Source: Aquincola sp. (lineage in GTDB: Bacteria; Pseudomonadota; Gammaproteobacteria; Burkholderiales; Burkholderiaceae_C). From it: a DNA stretch of 12,555 nucleotides. The position numbers were made by a program, and so were the translations under genes. Each line of letters starts with the position of its first letter. Position 1 is the stretch's first letter. Below the pieces are notes generated by a model that was not told the origin of the DNA, ran no database searches, and saw nothing but the letters and a program-made list of their open reading frames with translations. The stretch covers positions 1 to 12,555 of the forward strand of contig JAOUIM010000061.1 of assembly GCA_029884035.1 (NCBI GenBank), given 5' to 3'. Of the stretch, positions 7,502 through 12,555 are shown piece by piece.

Positions 7502-8538
7502 TGGGCATCGAGTACCGCCGCCTCGGCCGCAGCGGAGCGCTCGTCGCGCCGCTCGCGCTGGGTACCGACAACATCCTCAACCCGACGCCCGAGGACGAGT
7601 CGGTCCGGATGATCCTGGCCGCGCTCGACGGCGGCATCAACCTGATCGACACCGCCAACAGCTACCGGCAGGGCGAGTCGGAGCGGGTGATCGGCAAGGC
7701 GCTGCGCGACAGCGGACGGCGCCACGAGGCGATCGTCGCCACCAAGGTGCACTACCCCGTGGGCAAGGGCCCCAACGACAAAGGCAACTCGCGCCTGCAC
7801 ATCATCCGCGCCTGCGAGGAGTCGCTGCGCCGCCTGCAGACCGACCACATCGACCTGTACCAGCTGCACCGCCCCGACTTCGGCGTGCCGATCGACGAGA
7901 CGCTCGGCGCGCTGACCGACCTGGTCCGCGCCGGCAAGGTCCGCTACGTCGGCAGTTCCACCGCGCCCGCGTGGAAGGTGCTGGAGGGCGTGCTCACGGC
8001 CGAGCTGAAGGGCTATGTCGGCTTCGTCACCGACCAGCCGCCGTACAACCTGCTCGACCGCCGCGTCGAGAACGAACTGGTACCGATGTGCCAGGCCTAC
8101 GGCCTCGGCCTGCTGCCGTGGTCGCCGCTGGCGATGGGCGTGCTCGCCGGCCGCTACGCCGACGACGACACCCGCGTGGCGGGCTCGCGTGCCGCCACGC
8201 GCGGCGGCATCTATGCCGAACGGGTCAGCCGCGAAGCCGTGATCGCCGGCAACCGCTTCGTGCGCGTGGCGCGTGCCGCCGGCCACGACGCCGCGCAGCT
8301 GGCGATCACGTGGGTGAAGGACCAGCCCGCGGTAGTGGCGCCGTTGATCGGCCCGCGCACCGTCGAGCAGTTGCGGCACCTGTTGCCGGTGCTGGAGATG
8401 CGCCTGGATGCAGAGATGGCCGCGATGTGCGACTCGATCTGCCCGCCCGGCAGTGCGATCGCCAACTTCCACAACTCGGCGGCGTGGATGAAGATGCAAT
8501 TGCGACCGCTCATCGGTGACGAGCCGGCGGGGGGCTGA
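7501..8538 (+). CDS. Aldo/keto reductase
   Basis: A 345-residue TIM-barrel oxidoreductase of the aldo/keto reductase superfamily, normally NADP(H)-dependent and cytosolic. The catalytic tetrad is visible as Asp50 and Tyr55 (LIDTANSY), Lys82 (VATKVHY) and His123 (LYQLHRPD). YVGSSTAPAW (149-158), TDQPPYNLLDR (177-187) and the LPWSPLAMGVLAGRY segment (205-219) match the cofactor-pocket loops of the family. The N-terminus MGIEYRRLGRSG is the typical first beta hairpin. The ATG shares one base with the dehydrogenase stop and has GGAG at 7490-7493, seven bases upstream. The substrate cannot be named. Pairing with an SDR is common in sugar or aromatic-aldehyde metabolism, which is inference only. 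The downstream 199 bases hold no gene I can support. Confidence 0.93.
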   Translation: MGIEYRRLGRSGALVAPLALGTDNILNPTPEDESVRMILAALDGGINLIDTANSYRQGESERVIGKALRDSGRRHEAIVATKVHYPVGKGPNDKGNSRLHIIRACEESLRRLQTDHIDLYQLHRPDFGVPIDETLGALTDLVRAGKVRYVGSSTAPAWKVLEGVLTAELKGYVGFVTDQPPYNLLDRRVENELVPMCQAYGLGLLPWSPLAMGVLAGRYADDDTRVAGSRAATRGGIYAERVSREAVIAGNRFVRVARAAGHDAAQLAITWVKDQPAVVAPLIGPRTVEQLRHLLPVLEMRLDAEMAAMCDSICPPGSAIANFHNSAAWMKMQLRPLIGDEPAGG

Positions 8539-8737
8539 ACCGGCCACGGCGATCGGGTCGCCTTCAGCCGCAGGCAGCGCTGGGCTCTCCCCTTCTGCGT
8601 CGCCGCGGCAGCGTCCCACCGGCCGGTACCTCGCGGCGACTGTGGCGCGGGGCAACCTTTACCTCTGCTTAAGCGGCGGCAGGCACCATTGCTCCAAGTG
8701 CCGCGTCATGATCCGACGGCTTGACAGGGAGAATGCG

Positions 8738-9157
8738 ATGGGCTCGACGCCGACGATTTCGATGATTCTTTTGTCATTGCTGCTGATCGCGGGCTGCGGT
8801 GGTGGGGATGACGAGTCCGATGAGGGCCCCTTGATGCGTCCGGGCGAGAACTGCATGGCGTGCCATGCGTTCACGGTGGCGGGCACCGCGTACCCGTCGG
8901 CGTCGTCGCCAGCCAGTGCAGGCATCGCCGGCGTGTCGGTCATCGTCACCGATGCCAATGGCCAGGAAACGACGCTGACCACCAACGCGGCCGGGAATTT
9001 CTACACGTCCGCGACCCTGGCCATGCCGCTGAGGGCGGTGCGCCTCGTGCGCGCCGGTGTCACGACGGCCATGGGTGGCGCGCCGAACGGCGCCTGCGCG
9101 TCGTGCCACACCCAGCCACCCAGTGGTGGCGCGCCGGGGCGGGTGTTTGCCAATTGA
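8738..9157 (+). CDS. Predicted lipoprotein with two CxxCH haem motifs
   Basis: A 139-residue exported protein. The N-terminus is a lipoprotein signal: a hydrophobic run at about 8-18 and the lipobox LIAGC with Cys20 as acylation site, followed by GGGDDESDEG. The first CxxCH (CMACH, residues 39-43) sits in RPGENCMACHAF and the second (CASCH, 120-124) in NGACASCHTQPPSGGAPGRVF. Between them, AGVSVIVTDANGQETTLTTNAAGNFYT (about 64-90) resembles a carboxypeptidase-regulatory-like beta-sandwich. Two covalently bound c-type haems on a membrane-anchored periplasmic or surface protein are therefore likely. The function is unknown, with electron transfer or redox sensing possible. The ATG at 8738 was chosen because AGGGAG (8726-8731) lies six bases upstream and it gives a clean signal peptide. 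The gene stands alone and converges on the sensor kinase gene. Confidence 0.82.
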   Translation: MGSTPTISMILLSLLLIAGCGGGDDESDEGPLMRPGENCMACHAFTVAGTAYPSASSPASAGIAGVSVIVTDANGQETTLTTNAAGNFYTSATLAMPLRAVRLVRAGVTTAMGGAPNGACASCHTQPPSGGAPGRVFAN

Positions 9158-9277
9158 AGCCGGCGGTTGTCGACCGGGAGCGCGACTGAGGTTCCCGACG
9201 CGGACCCGTTGCCATCCGGCCTGCGCGTTGCAGCTCGCGCGTTCAAGCGCGTCGAGACGTTCGCGGCGAGGGTGTCT

Positions 9278-10759
9278 TCAGGAGTGGGACGGATTCAGGC
9301 GACCCACCGTGTCGACAGCGAGGGGCGCCTCGCCGGCGCCAGCAGGGTAGGCGATGGCCCCGGCTTGACTCATCGCACGTCCGACGAACCTGACCACCAC
9401 CCGCAGGCCGCCGAGCGGCGAATCGTGCAGCGTGACGTCGGCACCGTGGGACGCGGCCACCGCACGAACGATCGACAGCCCGAGCCCGGCGCCGGACTCC
9501 TGATCGCGCTGCAGGCGCACGAATCGTCCGAACACCCGCTCTCGGTCGGCGTGCGGAACGCCGGGCCCGGAATCGTCGATCCGAACGGTCACTTGGCCAT
9601 CCTCGGTCGATGTCGAGATTTCGACGCGACCGCCGCTCGGCGTGTAGCGCACCGCGTTGCCCAACAGGTTGCGCAGCATCGTCATCACGCCGAAGCGATG
9701 GCCACTGATGGCCGAGCCGTCGAGCTGGCTGACGAGCTTGGTCTGGCGCGAGCGTGCCTCGGGCAGCACGTCGGAGATGGCTTCCATGACCACTTCGGTC
9801 AGGTCGACCGTCTCGTTCGTTTCGGCCGAGTGCACCGCGTCGACTCGCGAGAGCGTCAACAGCTGATTCTGCATCCGCGCACACCGGTCGACGCTGCCGA
9901 CCAGTTCGTCGAGGATCTGATCGCGCTTGGATTCGTCGCCGGCATGCCTGGCCGCCTCGGCCAGTATGCGCAGGTTGGCCAGGGGTGTGCGCAATTCGTG
10001 CGCGGCCAGGCCAGTGAACGCACTCTCGCGGCGGATCGCCGCGGAGACCCGGTCGAAGAGCGCGTTCAAAGACGCCACCACTGGCGTGAGCTCATGGGGC
10101 GTACGGTCGATTCGAAGCGGCTCCAGTTTCATCGGCGAGCGTGCGCGCAGGTCTTCGGCGATGTCGCGTAACGGCCGCAGCAGGCGGCGAAGCAGCAACA
10201 GGCCCGGCAGCAACACAACGAGCAGCGAGACCAGAGTCAGCACCAGCAGGCGGCCATTCCACGGGCCGAAGGTCCAGACGCGCGTCGTGGCCCGTTCCGC
10301 TACTTCGATTTCCTGCTTCCGCTCGGAGGAATGCAGTGAGTACACGCGCCATGGCTCGCCATCCATCTGCAGCCAGCTGTAGCCGGTCTGCCCCAATCTG
10401 GCCATGGGACCGGTGGACGAAGTTCCGAAGTTGGTGAGCAGCAAGCGACCGTCGCTCGCCCACACCTGGTAGCGGTAATCGTCGCCCAGCGCTTCCTGGC
10501 TGTCGGCGCGGCCGTTGATGATCCGGGCCTCGATCGGCGTATTCGCGCCGATCTCCTCGATCTCGTGCCCGCTCAGGCTCAGCAGCAACGTGGCCACTTC
10601 CTTGAGTTCGTGGTCGTGCAGCTTCTCGGCCTCGAGCTGCGACATGTGGGCCATGACGGTCACGCCCGCGAACCAGGCCAGGAACGTGATGGCCAGGGCA
10701 ATCGCGACCAGCTGCGTTTGCATCGACCACGGTCGCTTGGCCTCGAGCGAGTCGTTCAC
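9278..10759 (-). CDS. Sensor histidine kinase (QseC/TctE-like)
   Basis: A 493-residue inner-membrane kinase. Membrane segments lie at about 14-38 and 170-190, with a periplasmic sensor region of about 130 residues between them. A HAMP-like linker follows (RRLLRPLRDIAEDL, 191-204), then the phosphoacceptor helix FTGLAAHELRTPLANL (248-263, His254), the N-box NLLGNAVRYTP (364-374), G1 DDSGPG (395-400), the F-box FGRFVR (410-415) and G2 GAGLGLSIV (423-431). About 30 residues follow the end of the ATPase domain (after about 460), with no recognised motif. The start is GTG at 10759-10757, four bases overlapping the regulator stop, supported by GGAG seven bases upstream. The ATG at residue 13 would leave too little before the first membrane span. 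It presumably phosphorylates the adjacent OmpR-type regulator. The signal is unknown. Confidence 0.94.
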   Translation of the reverse strand: MNDSLEAKRPWSMQTQLVAIALAITFLAWFAGVTVMAHMSQLEAEKLHDHELKEVATLLLSLSGHEIEEIGANTPIEARIINGRADSQEALGDDYRYQVWASDGRLLLTNFGTSSTGPMARLGQTGYSWLQMDGEPWRVYSLHSSERKQEIEVAERATTRVWTFGPWNGRLLVLTLVSLLVVLLPGLLLLRRLLRPLRDIAEDLRARSPMKLEPLRIDRTPHELTPVVASLNALFDRVSAAIRRESAFTGLAAHELRTPLANLRILAEAARHAGDESKRDQILDELVGSVDRCARMQNQLLTLSRVDAVHSAETNETVDLTEVVMEAISDVLPEARSRQTKLVSQLDGSAISGHRFGVMTMLRNLLGNAVRYTPSGGRVEISTSTEDGQVTVRIDDSGPGVPHADRERVFGRFVRLQRDQESGAGLGLSIVRAVAASHGADVTLHDSPLGGLRVVVRFVGRAMSQAGAIAYPAGAGEAPLAVDTVGRLNPSHS

Positions 10760-11469
10760 TGGGACGCTCCGGCTGCCGGCCGCCGGGCCTCGAGGAGCAG
10801 GAGTTCCTCGTTGCCGATCTGGTAACCCTTGCCCCGTATCGTGACGATGAGTCCGGGCGAGAACTTGCGGCGCAGGAAGTGAATGTAGACGTCGACTGCG
10901 TTGCTCTCGACTTCTTCGCCCCAGCCATAGATCGCTTCCTCGAGCTTCTCGCGGCTGACCACCGCGGGCCGTCGCACGACGAGCGCCTCCAGCAGATCGA
11001 ACTCCTTGGCCGTAATCGTCACCGGGTTCCCTTTCCAGCGCGCCGAACGCGTGTTGCGGAACAGTTCGAGCGGCCCGACCTTCAGCATGTCGTTGTGATC
11101 GGCCCCTGCCGAAACGCGGCGCTTGACCGCGCGGATTCGCGCGCAGAGCTCGGTCATCGCGAACGGCTTGACCAGATAGTCGTCGGCGCCGAGGTCGAGC
11201 ATCGCCACGCGGTCCTCGACCTGCCCGCGCGCCGTCAGCACGATCACCGGGGTCGTCGATCGCACGGCCCGCAGCTGTTCCATCACGGCTTCGCCCGGCA
11301 TGTCGGGCAGACCGAGATCGAGCAGGATGACGTCGTAGTCGTGCGCATGCGCGGCGGCACTGCCCGCCGACCCCGTATCGAACCAGTCGACGGTGAACCC
11401 GGATTGCACGAGCGACTCCGAGGTCATCCGCCCCAGCACCTCTTCATCCTCGATGAGCAGCAGCCGCAT
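10756..11469 (-). CDS. OmpR/PhoB-family response regulator
   Basis: A 237-residue DNA-binding response regulator. The receiver domain (1-118) begins MRLLLIEDEE and has the acidic pair at 7-8, phosphoacceptor Asp51 (VILLDLGLP), Thr79 (VLTARG) and Lys101 (DDYLVKPF). The winged-helix effector domain (about 127-219) has the typical LTAKEFDLLEAL-like helix (here ITAKEFDLLEAL, 152-163), ESNAVDVYIHFLRRKF and IVTIRGKGYQI. The gene is first in an operon with the kinase, whose GTG overlaps this stop by four bases. The ATG at 11469-11467 was chosen over longer in-frame starts because GGAGG (11482-11478 on the minus strand) lies eight bases upstream and the receiver domain starts there. The adjacent upstream DNA contains strong palindromes that could be its own operators, which is inference. 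The overall type resembles QseB/TctD regulators. Confidence 0.96.
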   Translation of the reverse strand: MRLLLIEDEEVLGRMTSESLVQSGFTVDWFDTGSAGSAAAHAHDYDVILLDLGLPDMPGEAVMEQLRAVRSTTPVIVLTARGQVEDRVAMLDLGADDYLVKPFAMTELCARIRAVKRRVSAGADHNDMLKVGPLELFRNTRSARWKGNPVTITAKEFDLLEALVVRRPAVVSREKLEEAIYGWGEEVESNAVDVYIHFLRRKFSPGLIVTIRGKGYQIGNEELLLLEARRPAAGASQ

Positions 11470-11599
11470 GTGCGGAACCTCCACCTTTGCGCGTGACGCG
11501 CCGCCTTGTCGCGGCACCACGCGATCTTCGTCCGGTTCGTGTTCGACGCTCGAACGCGACCTCTCGCCGCGTCGGATTCTGCGTGAACAAAGGCTGTGC

Positions 11600-11625
11600 T
11601 TGGTCCCCTGTGCACGGGGGACCAA
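11600..11625. promoter_or_regulatory. Near-perfect 26-bp palindrome, operator candidate
   Basis: The arms TTGGTCCCC (11600-11608) and GGGGACCAA (11617-11625) are exact inverted repeats. The eight central bases TGTGCACG continue the symmetry with a single T/G mismatch, so 12 of 13 positions pair. It lies about 130 bases upstream of the response-regulator ATG. Possible roles are a binding site for a dimeric regulator or a hairpin. There is no T tract on either side, so an intrinsic terminator is less likely. The cognate protein is not known. Confidence 0.5.
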
Positions 11626-11775
11626 TGGCACGCCGCGCGTGCAGCCGAGCACCGGTTTGCGCAGGTGAACGGCCGCGCATCACGGCGCTGCGCGCGGCCA
11701 CGTGCGGCGCCCGCATTCGTCCGCCGCCGCATACGAGCAGGAGTATCTGAGCTGCTGTCACGCCGAAATTCAGTT

Positions 11776-11801
11776 AATGTCGGGTAATATTATCCAACAT
11801 T
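11776..11801. promoter_or_regulatory. AT-rich 26-bp imperfect palindrome
   Basis: Outer arms AATGT (11776-11780) and ACATT (11797-11801) match exactly, and the centre GG-TAATATTA-CC region continues the symmetry, giving 11 of 13 paired positions. It is embedded in an AT-rich island within otherwise GC-rich DNA, the kind of place where promoters lie. It does not match a regulator box I can name; a Zur-like box was considered but the spacing is wrong. It is a candidate operator for either divergent gene. Confidence 0.45.
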
Positions 11802-11842
11802 TAAATATATTCCATCCCCGATCCATTGGGGGGTATATTTAA
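11801..11842. promoter_or_regulatory. AT-rich 42-base inverted repeat abutting the previous palindrome
   Basis: Arms TTAAATATA (11801-11809) and TATATTTAA (11834-11842) are exact inverted repeats. Inside them TTCC (11810-11813) can pair with GGGG (11830-11833) using two wobbles, or CCCC (11816-11819) with GGGG (11828-11831). It could be an operator, a cruciform-prone element or a hairpin in a transcript. The repeat begins on the last base of the preceding palindrome, so the pair forms one block. No consensus sigma-70 promoter could be placed confidently within it. Confidence 0.45.
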
Positions 11843-11860
11843 TACTCACAAATGGTTTGA

Positions 11861-12032
11861 GGGTGGATCCCCACCCGGGCGCCATCTCCCGGCGCCTGAC
11901 AACGCGCCGTGCAGTGACTCTCGGACGGCCTCGCTGGGCGTCCACGTAGAGCGGCTCCTAGAGTGAAAAGTCGCGTTCCACGCACTCGGAGCGGCCGGCC
12001 GGAATCGCCTGCCCGGGCATTGCGACGAGTGC
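11861..12032 (+). other. Hairpin-rich stretch, candidate structured 5' leader
   Basis: Consecutive potential stem-loops are visible: GGGTGG/CCACCC with a four-base loop (11861-11876), GGCGCC/GGCGCC (11878-11896), nested ACTCT/AGAGT (11917-11964) around GGACG/CGTCC (11923-11943), and GCACTCG/CGAGTGC (11982-12032). If transcription toward the secreted-protein gene starts in the AT-rich island, this would be part of an untranslated leader of about 430 bases. No known riboswitch class was recognised. GC-rich DNA forms such stems by chance more easily, so the call is tentative. Confidence 0.3.
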
Positions 12033-12063
12033 CTGCGCCGCGCCTTCCGCGGGTTTGGACGAT

Positions 12064-12077
12064 GGGGATGCATCCCC
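12064..12077. promoter_or_regulatory. Perfect 14-bp palindrome GGGGATGCATCCCC
   Basis: GGGGATGCATCCCC is its own exact reverse complement and lies about 215 bases before the start of the secreted-protein gene. It has the size of a dimeric repressor or activator site. No family could be assigned. Confidence 0.3.
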
Positions 12078-12157
12078 CGTTCGATTGAGGTGTCCGGTGG
12101 CCTTTACGGCAGATTCCGCTGCCGCCAAGAATCAAACCACGGTCAGGTTATTGCCGG

Positions 12158-12182
12158 CGTCGATCGATATATCGAATCGACG
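12158..12182. promoter_or_regulatory. Nested palindrome upstream of the secreted-protein gene
   Basis: Outer arms CGTCGAT (12158-12164) and ATCGACG (12176-12182) are exact inverted repeats. They enclose a perfect inner palindrome, TCGATATATCGA, offset by one base. It sits about 110 bases upstream of the ATG at 12291, a plausible place for an operator. The regulator is unknown. Confidence 0.35.
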
Positions 12183-12290
12183 TTTGCGGGGCCCGCGCCG
12201 GACCGAGTTTCCGCACAGGGTCTTGGGCGTCCGAAACGAGAACGCGAAGGCCCAGGGCATCCGTCGAATCAACATCCATCAGAGGTTTTC

Positions 12291-12555
12291 ATGAGCAAGC
12301 GTCACAACGTCAAGCCCAGCCCGGTCGCCAAGGCGGTCGTCGCCTTCGCGGCCCTGATGGCTGCAGCCTCCGTCACCCAGGCCGGCCCCGGCTTCGGCGA
12401 TGCCTACGACCTGGGCAACAACCCGTTCATCATCCAGACCTACTTCGCGAGCAGCCCCGCGGGCCCGCGGCAGTGGGTGGCGATCGACGCCAACGGCGAT
12501 GTTGTGGTCGATACCGGTACCGGGCTCCCGATCCTCGACCCGATCAACGGTGCCC
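12291..12555 (+). CDS. Secreted protein of unknown function (5' end only)
   Basis: The first 88 codons of a gene that runs off the right edge. The N-terminus is a clear Sec signal peptide: a basic start (MSKRHNVKPSPVAK), a hydrophobic core AVVAFAALMAAASV (15-28) and likely cleavage after TQA (29-31). The mature part begins GPGFGDAYDLGNNPFIIQTYF, and DANGDVVVD (66-74) resembles a calcium-binding loop of dockerin/EF-hand type, but with Val in place of the usual glycine at the sixth position. The start has AGAGG (12281-12285) five bases upstream. I do not recognise the family. It could be a periplasmic, surface or extracellular protein. It lies downstream of an unusually long, palindrome-rich region and may be under the control of the divergent two-component system, which is inference. 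Confidence 0.8.
   Translation, partial: MSKRHNVKPSPVAKAVVAFAALMAAASVTQAGPGFGDAYDLGNNPFIIQTYFASSPAGPRQWVAIDANGDVVVDTGTGLPILDPINGA

Larger units (their letters stand above)
11470..12290. other. Long intergenic control region without a supported gene
   Basis: About 820 bases lie between the start of the minus-strand regulator operon and the start of the plus-strand secreted-protein gene. The few open frames here are short, arginine-rich and lack ribosome sites, so none is called. The stretch holds a 26-bp palindrome (11600-11625), an AT-rich island (about 11765-11855) of two abutting palindromes, a hairpin-rich part (11861-12032) and two further palindromes (12064-12077 and 12158-12182). The base composition drops sharply to AT-rich only in the island. 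This layout fits a divergent promoter and operator region with a long 5' leader toward 12291. Confidence 0.6.

Noticed and set aside
7486..8655. A 389-codon minus-strand frame opposite the aldo/keto reductase
   Set aside because: The plus strand carries the full catalytic tetrad of an aldo/keto reductase. The minus product is low-complexity and has no motif.
8721..8726. TTGACA as a -35 promoter box before the haem lipoprotein gene
   Set aside because: It lies only 12 bases before the ATG, and the matching -10 position would be inside the gene with no TATAAT-like sequence. Part of it merges with the ribosome site.
9167..10171. A 334-codon plus-strand open frame opposite the sensor kinase
   Set aside because: The minus strand encodes a kinase with all catalytic boxes. 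The plus-strand product has no recognisable features and is a shadow.
11626..11643. Possible sigma-54 promoter (TGGCAC followed by TGCA)
   Set aside because: The spacing between the GG and GC elements is two bases too long and the -12 element is GTGC instead of TTGC.
11487..11750. An 87-codon plus-strand frame in the intergenic region
   Set aside because: It is arginine-rich, lacks a ribosome site and domain, and overlaps the regulator's own Shine-Dalgarno region and the palindrome on the opposite strand.

Overview
The window is GC-rich, tightly packed DNA that looks like a betaproteobacterium of the order Burkholderiales (Rubrivivax/Leptothrix/Ralstonia-like). This placement is inferred from base composition, codon use, the hypCDE-hypX gene order and the general look of the proteins. 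No rRNA or other marker gene is present to confirm it. No tRNA, rRNA, CRISPR array or transposase gene was seen.

Left part (1-4095): the end of a [NiFe]-hydrogenase maturation operon, in order hypC (3' end only), hypD, hypE and hypX, with stop/start codons overlapping by 1-4 bases. HypC, HypD and HypE build and carry the Fe(CN)2CO unit of the hydrogenase active site. HypX makes the CO ligand from formyl-tetrahydrofolate and is typical of hydrogenases matured in air. HypD carries an in-frame insert of about 28 codons that looks like a small GC-rich dyad repeat which landed in the gene.

Middle (4110-6685): modA-modB-modC, a complete molybdate ABC importer (periplasmic binding protein, permease, ATPase), starting only 14 bases after hypX and probably co-transcribed with it. 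Then (6740-8538) a short-chain dehydrogenase and an aldo/keto reductase that overlap by one base and probably act in one unidentified carbonyl or sugar oxidoreduction route. A separate small gene (8738-9157) encodes a predicted lipoprotein with two CxxCH haem-binding motifs around a beta-sandwich-like segment. The 199 bases before it hold no gene that I can support.

Right part: on the minus strand, an OmpR-type response regulator (11469-10756) followed by a QseC/TctE-like sensor kinase (10759-9278), overlapping by 4 bases, so one operon. It converges on the haem lipoprotein gene across about 120 bases (9158-9277) with no obvious terminator. Upstream of the regulator lies about 820 bases without a convincing gene (11470-12290). 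This stretch holds a near-perfect 26-bp palindrome, a strikingly AT-rich island of two abutting palindromes, and about 430 bases of hairpin-rich DNA. After that, the 5' end of a secreted protein of unknown function starts at 12291 and runs off the window. The dense palindromes suggest a heavily regulated divergent control region between the two-component system and the exported protein.
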